The notes beneath the pieces are model-generated. The model was not told the origin of the DNA, made no database searches, and was given only the letters and a program-made list of their open reading frames with translations. From contig CAZUMJ010000041.1 of assembly GCA_964621605.1 (NCBI GenBank), forward strand, positions 1 through 25,934: 25,934 nucleotides of DNA, written 5' to 3'. The stretch comes from CAZUMJ01 sp964621605. GTDB lineage: Bacteria > Actinomycetota > Acidimicrobiia > Acidimicrobiales > Iamiaceae. Below are positions 1 through 7,679 of this stretch, piece by piece. The stretch's first letter is position 1. Every line of letters starts with the position of its first letter. The translations under genes were made by a program, and so were the position numbers.

Positions 1-1285
1 TGAGCGACAGGTAGCGCCGCATGTCGAGGATCTTGTCGAGGATCTCGATGTTGACCGGGCAGATCTCGTCACATGCCCGGCACGAGGTGCACGACCACAG
101 CTCTTCGGGGGTGATGCGCTCGAAGAGCGAGTCGGCGCTCACGGTGATGTCGGGCACGACACCCAGCGGCGGCGGTACCACCGGCGAGCCGGTGGCGGCC
201 ATGACCTCGCCGGTCTTGAGGACGATCTCGCGTGGGTCGAGCGGCTTGCCGGTGCCATGAGCCGGGCAGACGGAGGTGCAGCGGCCGCACATCGTGCAGG
301 CGTCGGTGTCGAGCAGCTGCTTCCAGGTGAAGTCTTCGACGGTGGAGGCGCCGAAGCTCTCGAGCTCGGTCTCCATGAGGTTCGGCATCGGGCGCATCGC
401 GCCCTTCGGGCGCTCCTTGTTGCGGAGGTACATGTTCAACGGCGAGGTGAACATGTGGCGCAGCATCGTGGTCGGGAGGATCGCAAGGAAGAGCACGAAC
501 GTGAAGACGTGGACGACCCACATGGCCTGGTGCCACCCGGCGACGTTGTCGACGTTCTTGACGAGCCCGGCGATCGGGTATCCGACGACCGACCACTTCT
601 CGAATGCGGGGCGGCCCATCGCCGCGATGCGGAAGCCTTCCGCAAGGAAGCCGCTCACGCCGATCGAGAGAAGGGTGCCGAGGATCAGTGCGTGTTCGGG
701 CTTGGTCTTGATGCGGATGCGGTAGGGCTTCTGCACGTAGCGGCGCATGATCGCCCAGAGCACGCCGACGATGAAGACCACGCCGGCGACGTCACCGACG
801 AACGAGTAGCCCTCGTAGACCCCGCCGTGGAGGAACTTGGCGGCCTTCGGGAGCTGATGGTTGATCTCGAGCGTGGTCGTGACGCCGAGGAGCACGAGGA
901 AGCTGAAGTAGATCAGCGAGTGCATGACGCCCGCGGCGGGGTCGCGCAGCAGCGTCTGCATGTATGCGCCGGCGCGGAAGTCCTTCAGGCGCTGGGCGAC
1001 GTTGCCCTTGGTGGTGCGCCGGTTGTCGGGGGCGCCGCGCTCCCAGTTGCGGACCCGCTGTGAGAACAGCACGGCCCCGTAGACGAGGAGTACCGGGATC
1101 ACCATGTAGAAGGTGAGCTTGAAGGCGCTCGGGACGCCACCGAAGACCGGCCGTTGGATCGCGGACTCGTCGTGCCACTTCGTGAACAGCGGGATGATGC
1201 CCGACGCGAGGGTGAACACCCCGAGGAACAACCCGAGACCGATGACGACGTGATGCGGCTTGACCCGCTTGGGAGAGGGTTCCAT
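1..1285 (-). CDS. EtfD/HdrD-like membrane Fe-S oxidoreductase, N-terminal part
   Basis: Reading frame open from an ATG at 1285 down to the window edge (about 428 codons, C-terminus missing), so it has no visible stop. The N-terminal 300 or so residues hold several hydrophobic segments that resemble the NarI-like (nitrate reductase gamma) cytochrome b module. Two ferredoxin-type cysteine clusters follow: C330-x2-C333-x2-C336-x3-C340-P and C399-x2-C402-x2-C405-x3-C409-P, enough for two 4Fe-4S clusters. This order (membrane domain, 2x[4Fe-4S], then normally two CCG domains) is that of actinobacterial EtfD-type proteins (Rv0338c in Mycobacterium), which are known to pass electrons from electron transfer flavoprotein EtfBA to menaquinone during fatty-acid oxidation. 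The CCG domains would lie outside the window, so a heterodisulfide-reductase-like or GlpC-like partner role cannot be excluded. Confidence 0.85.
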   Translation of the reverse strand, partial: MEPSPKRVKPHHVVIGLGLFLGVFTLASGIIPLFTKWHDESAIQRPVFGGVPSAFKLTFYMVIPVLLVYGAVLFSQRVRNWERGAPDNRRTTKGNVAQRLKDFRAGAYMQTLLRDPAAGVMHSLIYFSFLVLLGVTTTLEINHQLPKAAKFLHGGVYEGYSFVGDVAGVVFIVGVLWAIMRRYVQKPYRIRIKTKPEHALILGTLLSIGVSGFLAEGFRIAAMGRPAFEKWSVVGYPIAGLVKNVDNVAGWHQAMWVVHVFTFVLFLAILPTTMLRHMFTSPLNMYLRNKERPKGAMRPMPNLMETELESFGASTVEDFTWKQLLDTDACTMCGRCTSVCPAHGTGKPLDPREIVLKTGEVMAATGSPVVPPPLGVVPDITVSADSLFERITPEELWSCTSCRACDEICPVNIEILDKILDMRRYLSL

Positions 1286-1295
1286 AGCGCCTCTG

Positions 1296-1301
1296 ACGCT
1301 A
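1296..1301 (-). promoter_or_regulatory. candidate -10 box of the EtfD-like gene
   Basis: TAGCGT on the minus strand, 10 bp before the ATG at 1285. It matches the TANNNT form found before many genes here, but the spacing is slightly longer than in the leaderless cases; an AGAGG between box and start could serve as a weak ribosome binding site. No clear -35 is visible. Confidence 0.4.
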
Positions 1302-1382
1302 CTCAACGCCCTGCGACGAGGCCGAAACCGTCGTGGCGTGAAGCCGAGCGGGCCAGCGTCGGCAGCCGGTCGGAGCGGAGCA

Positions 1383-1412
1383 CGGTTGCGTATTGGCGGG
1401 CGGAGGCAACCG
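1383..1412 (-). terminator. hairpin after the cyclic-nucleotide-binding protein gene
   Basis: Perfect 7-bp inverted repeat CGGTTGC (1383-1389) / GCAACCG (1406-1412) with a 16-nt loop, starting 12 nt past the stop codon of the minus-strand gene that ends at 1424. There is no T-tract, as is common in high-GC actinobacteria, so termination is inferred from position and stem only. Confidence 0.4.
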
Positions 1413-1423
1413 CACCCGGGGTA

Positions 1424-1849
1424 TCAGCCGTAGGCGCGTGAGTCGAGCTCGCGCACCCGTGCAGCGAGCGCGGCCATGAGCTTGTGTGCCAGGGAGGGGA
1501 CGTCGTCGACGACGCTGGTGAACCGACGCGCGGCGAGGACGAACACCCGCATCGGCGTGTCGGCCTGCACCGTTGCGGTGCGTGGACCGTGGTCGAGCAG
1601 GGCGAGCTCGCCGAACTGGTCGCCCGGGCCGAGCATCGCGATGCGGCGACCGTTGCGCTTCACGACAGCGGTGCCTTCCAGGATGACAAACGCCTCGCGT
1701 CCGATGTCACCCTGGTCGACAAGCACCTTGCCGGCTTCGACGGTGACCTCGTCACCGGCACGGGCGATCTTCTGCAGTTCGCGCTTGGAGCACGACGAGA
1801 AGAGGGGCAGCGTGGCCAGGTGCTCGAGGTAGGCGCTCTGTGCGGTCAT
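1424..1849 (-). CDS. cyclic nucleotide-binding domain protein
   Basis: A 141-residue stand-alone cNMP-binding (Crp/Fnr-type beta-roll) domain. The phosphate-binding cassette is visible: FGE at 79-81 and R90-T91-A92, the glutamate and arginine that in CAP-like proteins contact the ribose and cyclic phosphate. The preceding GDxGREAFVILEG (48-59) is a typical domain signature. No helix-turn-helix, kinase or membrane segment follows, so it is a sensor or adaptor rather than a Crp-type DNA binder. The start at ATG 1849 is chosen because a TATGCT box lies 7 bp upstream and no ribosome binding site is present, which fits a leaderless mRNA; an in-frame ATG at 1861 is the alternative. It is transcribed divergently from a winged-helix regulator gene. 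Which ligand and partner it has is unknown. Confidence 0.85.
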   Translation of the reverse strand: MTAQSAYLEHLATLPLFSSCSKRELQKIARAGDEVTVEAGKVLVDQGDIGREAFVILEGTAVVKRNGRRIAMLGPGDQFGELALLDHGPRTATVQADTPMRVFVLAARRFTSVVDDVPSLAHKLMAALAARVRELDSRAYG

Positions 1850-1856
1850 GGCGTGC

Positions 1857-1862
1857 AGCATA
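1857..1862 (-). promoter_or_regulatory. -10 box, leaderless start of the cNMP-binding protein gene
   Basis: TATGCT on the minus strand followed by 7 nt and ATG (1849). The expected transcription start falls on or next to the start codon. No purine-rich Shine-Dalgarno lies in between. Confidence 0.55.
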
Positions 1863-1900
1863 CGAGGCCCGCACGCGCCGTGTCGGGCGGACGCGCCTCG

Positions 1901-1916
1901 CGAACGCAACCGTTCG
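1901..1916. promoter_or_regulatory. inverted repeat in the divergent intergenic region
   Basis: CGAACG-caac-CGTTCG, a perfect 6-bp inverted repeat with a 4-nt spacer, about 40 bp upstream of the -10 box of the cNMP-binding gene and about 95 bp upstream of that of the winged-helix gene. It could be an operator for the adjacent regulator; this is inferred from position only. Confidence 0.3.
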
Positions 1917-2010
1917 TTGTTGCCCAATGCACCGTGGACGATCGGTTGGCGTTCGGTCAGAATTGCGTAAAACTCCTGCTCGGCTGCTTCTCAGCGCCGG
2001 AGGGCAGTCG

Positions 2011-2016
2011 TATGGT
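2011..2016 (+). promoter_or_regulatory. -10 box, leaderless start of the winged-helix regulator gene
   Basis: TATGGT followed by 8 nt and ATG (2025). A GGAGGG occurs at 1999-2004 but lies upstream of the box and too far from the start codon to act as a ribosome binding site on a leaderless transcript. Confidence 0.5.
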
Positions 2017-2024
2017 CGACGACG

Positions 2025-2540
2025 ATGCAGCCAGAGATCGCCCTCGTCCGTTTCCCTTCTGAAAGCGTGCGCCTCGAGCACCTCCGCAGCACAGGCGCTG
2101 CACGGCTTGTGCTCGTCGAGGGAGACGCCTCGCCGCCCGTCTCGAACGACCTCACCGAGGACTGGATTCGCGTCCCCGCGCACGAGGCCGACCTGCTCGC
2201 CCGCACCGATGGGCTGCGACGCCGACTCGAGGTCGACGACGAGCCGCCTTTCCTTGACGCAGACGGCCTGGTCCATCACGGCCGACGTTGGGTGTCGATC
2301 CCGCCGATGGAGGTGCGGCTCCTCGAAGCGCTCCTCGAGAACTTGGGGTCTGTCGTTGCACGCGAGGAGCTCTCGTCTCGGACGTGGCCTGAAGGCCCCA
2401 AGGGCCGCAATGCGCTTGACGTCCACATGTTGCGCTTGCGGCGCCGTCTCGAGACCGTGGGCCTCGCCATCCGCACCGTCCGTTCCCGCGGCTACCTCTT
2501 GGAGCGTTCGCCCGGTCTCGTTGCCGACGCGGCGAGCTGA
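2025..2540 (+). CDS. OmpR/PhoB-type winged-helix regulator with vestigial receiver-like N-terminus
   Basis: 171 residues. Residues 85-160 form a clear Trans_reg_C winged helix: PPMEVRLLEALLENLGSVV (start helix and turn), RNALDVHMLRLRRRLE (recognition helix region) and IRTVRSRGYLLE (wing), as in PhoB and OmpR. The first 75 residues are too short for a complete response-regulator receiver. They do contain a strand RLVLVEGD and a segment DWIRVPAHEADLLARTDGL that resembles the beta5-alpha5 end of receivers (normally ...KPF...ELLARI..L), with the conserved lysine replaced by valine and no evident phospho-acceptor aspartate site. It is therefore probably an orphan regulator that does not use phosphotransfer. 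No histidine kinase gene is nearby; the divergent neighbour encodes a cNMP-binding protein. Its targets are unknown. Confidence 0.85.
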   Translation: MQPEIALVRFPSESVRLEHLRSTGAARLVLVEGDASPPVSNDLTEDWIRVPAHEADLLARTDGLRRRLEVDDEPPFLDADGLVHHGRRWVSIPPMEVRLLEALLENLGSVVAREELSSRTWPEGPKGRNALDVHMLRLRRRLETVGLAIRTVRSRGYLLERSPGLVADAAS

Positions 2541-2542
2541 CC

Positions 2543-2555
2543 GCTCGCAGCGAGC
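2543..2555. terminator. short hairpin between convergent genes
   Basis: GCTCG-cag-CGAGC in the 25-bp space between the convergent winged-helix gene (stop 2538-2540) and gpmA (stop 2566-2568). It could act as a bidirectional terminator, but the stem is only 5 bp and there is no T-tract. Confidence 0.35.
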
Positions 2556-2565
2556 CGCTGCGCGC

Positions 2566-3333
2566 TCACGCCCCGCGCGTCGCCTGATCGGCGACGGCCT
2601 GTGCCGCCGCCGCCACGGCGTCGGCATCGCCTAGCGCACGAGCCAAGACCGGCTTCGTGTGCTTCGGCCGGAAGCTCTCGTCGAGTTCGTAGACGAGCGG
2701 GACACCTGTCGGGATCTCGACCTCGGTGATCTCGCCGTCGGCAATGCCATCCAAGTGCTTCACCAGAGCTCGGATGCTGTTGCCGTGCGCGACCACGAGC
2801 GTTGTGCGGCCCAGCGCCAGGTCGGGGATGAGCGCGTCGTACCAGTAGGGCAGCATGCGCGCGACGACGTCCGCGAGGCACTCAGCGGCTGGCACGACCT
2901 CGGGGGCAAGGCCGGCGTAGCGCGCATCGGTGTTCGGGTTCGAGGGGTTGTCAGGCGACACCGGTGGCGGTGGGACGTCGTAGCTGCGTCGCCAGACCTT
3001 CACCTGGTCGGCGCCGTGCTCGGCACTGGTCTGGGCCTTGTCCTTGCCGGTCAGGTCGCCGTAGTGGCGCTCGTTGAGTCTCCAATGGCGGTGGACGGGC
3101 AGCCACGACCGTCCCATCTCGGCGAGCGCGAGCTCCGCAGTGCGGATCGCTCGTGTCAACACCGAGGTGTGCACCACGTCTGGGAGCACGCCAGCGTCAC
3201 GGAGGAGCACCCCCGCCTGCGTCGCTTCAGCCTCGCCTTGGGGTGACAGCGTCGTGTCGTACCAACCGGTGAAGAGGTTCTCGGCGTTCCACAGGCTCTG
3301 GCCGTGGCGAAGTAGCACCAGCGTCGAGGTCAT
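2566..3333 (-). CDS. gpmA: 2,3-bisphosphoglycerate-dependent phosphoglycerate mutase
   Basis: 255 residues, the usual size of dPGM enzymes. It interconverts 3- and 2-phosphoglycerate in glycolysis and gluconeogenesis in the cytosol. The phosphohistidine motif LVLLRHGQSLWN is at the N-terminus (catalytic His9), LNERHYGDLTGKDK contains the general-acid glutamate and the substrate-binding RHYG segment, and VVAHGNSIRALVKHLDGI holds the second catalytic histidine. The start ATG at 3333 is supported by a TAGGGT box 6 bp upstream, implying a leaderless mRNA. It is convergent with the winged-helix gene and lies downstream of, and on the same strand as, the two large membrane-protein genes; its own promoter suggests separate expression. 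Confidence 0.96.
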   Translation of the reverse strand: MTSTLVLLRHGQSLWNAENLFTGWYDTTLSPQGEAEATQAGVLLRDAGVLPDVVHTSVLTRAIRTAELALAEMGRSWLPVHRHWRLNERHYGDLTGKDKAQTSAEHGADQVKVWRRSYDVPPPPVSPDNPSNPNTDARYAGLAPEVVPAAECLADVVARMLPYWYDALIPDLALGRTTLVVAHGNSIRALVKHLDGIADGEITEVEIPTGVPLVYELDESFRPKHTKPVLARALGDADAVAAAAQAVADQATRGA

Positions 3334-3339
3334 CGCTGC

Positions 3340-3345
3340 ACCCTA
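3340..3345 (-). promoter_or_regulatory. -10 box, leaderless start of gpmA
   Basis: TAGGGT on the minus strand, followed by 6 nt and the ATG at 3333. The ten bases CCCCCAGTAG around the start of this box recur at the -10 box of the SCO6745-like gene (14140-14149). Confidence 0.55.
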
Positions 3346-3363
3346 CTGGGGGTCGACCATCCC

Positions 3364-3400
3364 GCTGGTTGGCTCGTGGCTGGTTGCGGGGCGCTGGTCG
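3364..3400. repeat. three phased direct repeats upstream of gpmA
   Basis: GCTGGTTG at 3364-3371 and 3379-3386 and GCTGGTCG at 3393-3400 (15 and 14 bp apart), just upstream of the gpmA -10 box (3340-3345). They could be protein binding sites or chance; no known regulator motif is recognised. Confidence 0.35.
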
Positions 3401-3440
3401 TGTCCACCGGCGGTCGACGGCGTGGTGTGAGACGTGCGCG

Positions 3441-5507
3441 TCAGGGGGCTCCGCTGTCGACGACCGGTGCGCTGGAGCCCCCGTCGTCGAGTGCACGCTC
3501 GATCGGCGCGATGTAGACGTACACGTGCCGCTCGAGGTCCTCGCGGGTGAGCTTGCCCCAGCGGCGCAAGACCTCGGGGTCGATCCCTGTCGTGTCGAGC
3601 ACGAGGTGGTCAGGGTCTGCATCGAACTGTGTGGCGGCGACCTGGCGGAAGTCGTCGAGGGTCACGAGGTCGCCGGGTGAGGCCACCTGCGCACGGAGTT
3701 GTGTGAGTCGGTACTCGACGCCTCCGGCCATGGCGTCGTTTCGGGCGTGGAACGCCTTCGAAGACTTGGGGGTGCCGATCTTCTCGAGCCAAGCCCGAAC
3801 CAGCCCCTCCAGGCGATGCATGTCGGCCGTCTCCGCGTCGGTCAGCACAGGGGCGTCAGCGATGCGCGTATAGCCCTCAGGGGTGATCGGGCTGGTCGAC
3901 ACGACGAGCGCGGTGCGCGCGTTTGGCGGCGACTCGATGAAAGCCCGGTTGAAGCCGTACTGCCGTGCGTTCTCGATATCGCGGAGACGAATCGGGATGT
4001 TGGCCTGCTGCAGGCTCAGCAAGACGTTGGCCATCATCGCCCAGGCTCCGCTGCGACCCGAGTACCGCACGAGCACCGGACCCTTGCCGCGCAATGCCGG
4101 CACGATCTGCGCGTCCATCGACCGCGCGACGGGGATCGACCACGCGCTCGTGCCGGCGCCCAGGTCCGCGCGCGGCAGGGTGAGGATGCTGAGCACCGTC
4201 ACCAGGAGGGCCGCGCCGACGGCGGTCGCGCGTCCCTTCCACCAACGCCGCAGCGTGGGCCAGTTCGCCACGAGCGCGAGGCCGAGCACCATCCACACGA
4301 AGGCTGCGAGCGTCCACAGCGAATGCAGGTAGTTGCCGCGCAGCCCATAGGCGCCGGGCGACTTCTTCACCGTCCAGAAGCCCACGGCGATTCCCACCAG
4401 GCCCATCGCGACCGCGGAACCGATCGTGCGATCGTGGCGCCGGCGCGCGACGGCTGCTGCGATGACGTAGAGCCCGAGCAGCACGACCATGCCGAGCAGG
4501 CCGACCACGAACGGGCGTCCGTCGCCGTCGGGCAGGAAGCGCGGGTGGGCGAAGCTGTCCCGCAGCCACATGGGCGGGACGGCGATCGTGGCCGACAGCG
4601 CGCTCGCCGCGCCCAGCCAGGTCGCGGAGAACGGCGGCTTGGCACTGCTGGCCTGGAGCAGGCTGGTGAGGTTCCCGGGCTGTTTCGACGCGAACTGTTG
4701 GAGCAGCGGGGGGATCCACACGACGATCGTGATCGCCGCGCTCCAACCGAACTGCCGACGTAGCTGCCGTACGCGGGACTTCCACGCGTTGGGGTTCTCG
4801 CTGCGCTCGGAGCGCAGGCGGACCGCGAGGAGGATGAGGCCGCTCACGGTGATGAACGGTGCGATCAGCACGAAGGTCAGATGGTCGAGGAGGAGGTAGT
4901 TGGCGACGAACGCGAGGAGCGGAAGGACCTTGACGTCGCCGTCGGCGACGCTCCACGCCGCGACCAGCAAGAGCAGGAACGGAAGGACGCCCATCTGCAT
5001 CGGCGTGATGTCGACCAGCACCTCGCTCCCGAGGCTCCACACGAGGGATGCGACGAAGGCACAGCCGACGAGCGCAGAGACATAGCCGACCCGGCGGCGG
5101 ATCAGCCACAGGGTGGTCAGCACGACCGCGGTGTTGATGGCGGCCATGCCGAGCAGCACGCCCCAGCTGTTGCCGAGAAGCTTCACCGGGATCGCCAGCA
5201 CGTAGAGCTGGAGCGCGCCGATGAAGTTGACCTGATGTCCGGACCAGTGCGACGCGGAGGACCACATGCCCATGAGCGGTGGATGGCGGGTGAAGACGTC
5301 GTTCACCCGGAAGGTCGTGGTCGCGGCATCCCACGTCGGCATCCAGTTGTCGAGCCCGTTGCGGACAGCCGCGACCGTGATGGGAAGGACCGTCAGCAGT
5401 GCGGCGAGGCGAAACAGGATCCGCACGATGCGATCGTTCACGTCGTCGACACCGCGGGTCGTCGAGCGCTCGACGGCTGCGTCCGATACCGGGGCGGTGT
5501 CGATCAT
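3441..5507 (-). CDS. polytopic membrane protein, GT-C glycosyltransferase-like, paralog of next gene
   Basis: 688 residues from ATG 5507, which overlaps the TGA of the upstream paralog as ATGA (5507-5504), a sign of translational coupling. There are about 12 hydrophobic segments, then a soluble C-terminal region of about 200 residues. After the first membrane segment comes a long loop with WDAATTTFRVNDVFTRHPP (D60, D70) and a conserved GALQLYVLAIPV helix. An acidic first extracytoplasmic loop in a many-spanning protein is typical of GT-C transferases that use polyprenyl-phosphate sugars, but I cannot identify a named family. The tail carries DTTGIDPEVLRRW and VYVYIAP, both shared with the paralog. 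A likely role is sugar transfer at the outer face of the membrane in cell-envelope assembly; this is inference. Substrate is unknown. Confidence 0.75.
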   Translation of the reverse strand: MIDTAPVSDAAVERSTTRGVDDVNDRIVRILFRLAALLTVLPITVAAVRNGLDNWMPTWDAATTTFRVNDVFTRHPPLMGMWSSASHWSGHQVNFIGALQLYVLAIPVKLLGNSWGVLLGMAAINTAVVLTTLWLIRRRVGYVSALVGCAFVASLVWSLGSEVLVDITPMQMGVLPFLLLLVAAWSVADGDVKVLPLLAFVANYLLLDHLTFVLIAPFITVSGLILLAVRLRSERSENPNAWKSRVRQLRRQFGWSAAITIVVWIPPLLQQFASKQPGNLTSLLQASSAKPPFSATWLGAASALSATIAVPPMWLRDSFAHPRFLPDGDGRPFVVGLLGMVVLLGLYVIAAAVARRRHDRTIGSAVAMGLVGIAVGFWTVKKSPGAYGLRGNYLHSLWTLAAFVWMVLGLALVANWPTLRRWWKGRATAVGAALLVTVLSILTLPRADLGAGTSAWSIPVARSMDAQIVPALRGKGPVLVRYSGRSGAWAMMANVLLSLQQANIPIRLRDIENARQYGFNRAFIESPPNARTALVVSTSPITPEGYTRIADAPVLTDAETADMHRLEGLVRAWLEKIGTPKSSKAFHARNDAMAGGVEYRLTQLRAQVASPGDLVTLDDFRQVAATQFDADPDHLVLDTTGIDPEVLRRWGKLTREDLERHVYVYIAPIERALDDGGSSAPVVDSGAP

Positions 5508-7540
5508 GGTCGGTAGGCCTGGATGGGGGCGAGGTACACGTTGATGGTCTGCCGTTCGATGCGGTAGCGGTCTTGTGCCCAGCGTTGCAGAAGTCCGGGG
5601 TCGATCCCGGTTGTGTCGATCCACGGTGCGTTCGGCTCGAGGTACGGGGAGCCGGCCGCCACGCTGACAAAGCGGAGATCGTCGCTCACGGGCCGACCTG
5701 TGCGGGTCGCGGTGGCCTGCATCTCGTCAAGGGTCTGTTGCAGCTGCTTGGCAAAGGTCGGGTAGCGGTGTGCGAACGTGGGGTCAACTCGCAACGGTCG
5801 ACCTTGTGCGAGCCACTCGTGCACCGTGCGGTCGGCTCGGGAGCGCTCCTGTTCGCTCAGCAGCATCGTGGGTCGGGTGGTGGCGAGCAGCTTGCTCCCA
5901 GGCAGCGTCGACGGACCGCTCGTCACGTAGAGCACCTGTGTGGCGTTGGGCGGATCAGCTCGATACGCACGACGTTCGCCGTACTGGTAGCGGTCCGTGT
6001 CGCCTGCAAGGCGGAGCGGGACGCCGGCGTCCTGAAGGCCGAGGAGGAGGCCGGAGCGCACCATCCCGGCCTCGAGTGTCAGTGAAGAAAGCACCAGAAC
6101 GGGTCCCTTGCCCCGAACTGCCGGCACGGTCTGGGCGAGGACCGCTTTCACCTCTCGGTCGGCGTGCGGCCAGTCGTTTGTGAGTTGTGTCGACCGGGGT
6201 ATGGCCAGCGCGCACCACACCGCCGCGGCTGCGAGCGCGACACCCTGGAGGTGTCGGGCATGGGCTCGGAGGGGGACGGTTGCGAGCAGGCGCACACCCG
6301 CGAACGCGAGCATCATCCACACGAACACCGAGGCGGGCCAGAGGCAGTGCAGGTAGCTCGGCATCAACCCGAGCGGGTTCGTCGACTTCTTGGTGGTGAC
6401 CAGCACCGCGAGGACCGACGTTGCTCCGAGGACGAGTCCGCTCACGATCGTGTGCTGCTTGCGTCGCCACGCGACCCACGCCGCGACCAGGTATGCCGCG
6501 GCGAGCGCGACGCTGCAGCCGATGACCAGCACCGCGGGGCGGCCGGTGCCGTCGACGTTGAACGCCGGGGAGCGAAACGTCGGTCGGAACCACCACGGAG
6601 GGCTGGCGATGGTGGCACCCACGGCGCTGGTGCTTCGCGACCACGACTGCACCACCGGGGGCGTTGCCTTGCTCGCCTCGTAGAGGTTCGTCAGGTTGTG
6701 CGGGGCGGAGGTCGCGAACTGCTCGATGAGCGGCGGCGTCCATGCCAGCAACGTGAGCGCGAGGGACGCGCCCAGGGCTCGCCAGAGGCGACGACGGTGC
6801 ACGGCCCACGCGCCGCCATCGGAGCGGCGGAGGCTCCGCAGCCGTGCTGCGAGCAGCACGAGTGCGGGCGCGACGGTGATGGGGACGAGCGCGACGAGCG
6901 TCAGGTGATCGAGGAAGAGGTAGTTCGCGACGAAGGCGAGGACGGGGAGCGCCGCGAGGTCGGCGTCGGCGACCGCCCACGCAGCGACGAAGAGGAGGAT
7001 CGTCGGAACCACGACCATCTGCATCGGCGTGATGTCGATGAGGACCTCGCTCCCAAGCGTCCAGGTGAACGACGCGAGGAACGCGCACCCGAGCGTCGCG
7101 AGGCGGTACCCGACCCGTCGTCGGATCAGCCAGCAGGCCGTGACGAGTGCCGCGACGTTGAGTGTCGCCATGCCCACCAGCACGCCCCAGCTGTCACCCA
7201 GCACCCGGACGGGAACGGCCAACAGGTAGAGCTGGAGGGCACCAGGGAAGTTGATCGGTCGCCCCGCCCAGTCCGACGCCGACGACCACATGCCGACGAG
7301 CGGGATGTTGCGGGTGAACACGTCGTTCACCCGCACTGCGGTTGTGGCAGCGTCACCGACCGGGTACCACCCGGCGAGTCCGTTGCGCAGAGCGGCGACG
7401 ACGACGGGGAGCACGGTGAGCACCACTGCCGCTCGGAACATGCGCCGAGATCGTGCGTCGACACGGCGAGGAACCGTGGGCTGTGCTCGCGCCGGTGGGG
7501 CGGCGACTGGCGCCGCGTCGAGCGGCGCGGCGCTGGGCAT
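5504..7540 (-). CDS. polytopic membrane protein, GT-C glycosyltransferase-like, first of tandem pair
   Basis: 678 residues from ATG 7540 (a GTG at 7543 is directly in front). The ATG is preferred because TAGCGT lies exactly 6 bp upstream, the spacing of other leaderless starts in the window. About 12 hydrophobic segments are visible: one near residue 35-52, a long loop with GDAATTAVRVNDVFTRN (acidic residues at 63 and 73), a GALQLYLLAVPV helix, then a run of helices including SEVLIDITPMQM and VANYLFLDHLT between them. A soluble C-terminal region ends in DTTGIDPGLLQRW and INVYLAP. The second gene of the pair shares these motifs in the same order, so the two arose by duplication. GT-C-type transfer of lipid-linked sugars is my inference from topology and the acidic loop. 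Confidence 0.75.
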   Translation of the reverse strand: MPSAAPLDAAPVAAPPARAQPTVPRRVDARSRRMFRAAVVLTVLPVVVAALRNGLAGWYPVGDAATTAVRVNDVFTRNIPLVGMWSSASDWAGRPINFPGALQLYLLAVPVRVLGDSWGVLVGMATLNVAALVTACWLIRRRVGYRLATLGCAFLASFTWTLGSEVLIDITPMQMVVVPTILLFVAAWAVADADLAALPVLAFVANYLFLDHLTLVALVPITVAPALVLLAARLRSLRRSDGGAWAVHRRRLWRALGASLALTLLAWTPPLIEQFATSAPHNLTNLYEASKATPPVVQSWSRSTSAVGATIASPPWWFRPTFRSPAFNVDGTGRPAVLVIGCSVALAAAYLVAAWVAWRRKQHTIVSGLVLGATSVLAVLVTTKKSTNPLGLMPSYLHCLWPASVFVWMMLAFAGVRLLATVPLRAHARHLQGVALAAAAVWCALAIPRSTQLTNDWPHADREVKAVLAQTVPAVRGKGPVLVLSSLTLEAGMVRSGLLLGLQDAGVPLRLAGDTDRYQYGERRAYRADPPNATQVLYVTSGPSTLPGSKLLATTRPTMLLSEQERSRADRTVHEWLAQGRPLRVDPTFAHRYPTFAKQLQQTLDEMQATATRTGRPVSDDLRFVSVAAGSPYLEPNAPWIDTTGIDPGLLQRWAQDRYRIERQTINVYLAPIQAYRP

Positions 7541-7546
7541 CACCGC

Positions 7547-7552
7547 ACGCTA
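7547..7552 (-). promoter_or_regulatory. -10 box of the tandem membrane-protein operon
   Basis: TAGCGT on the minus strand followed by 6 nt and ATG 7540. The sequence AGGGCACTAGC leading into this box recurs identically at the purA promoter (17582-17592), supporting a shared promoter type. Confidence 0.55.
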
Positions 7553-7626
7553 GTGCCCTCCACCGCGTGCTCGACGGTGTCCAGGTCTGCCGGCCAGGAG
7601 GTTCGTCGACCGCTCCCGGCGGCGAC

Positions 7627-7640
7627 GTGGGTCGGCCCAC
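7627..7640 (-). terminator. small hairpin downstream of the CFA-synthase-type gene
   Basis: GTGGG-tcgg-CCCAC, 5-bp stem with a tetraloop, about 40 nt beyond the stop of the minus-strand gene ending at 7680. It is weak and without a T-tract. The rest of the 7553-7679 interval shows nothing else that I can recognise. Confidence 0.3.
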
Positions 7641-7679
7641 CGGCTGCCGATGAGACGGGTGCCGCGGAGGCGAGGCTGC

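Noticed and set aside
3877..5670. Second minus-strand frame (597 codons) within the GT-C-like gene
   Set aside because: Arg/Pro/His-rich out-of-frame translation of the membrane protein gene; no hydrophobic segments.
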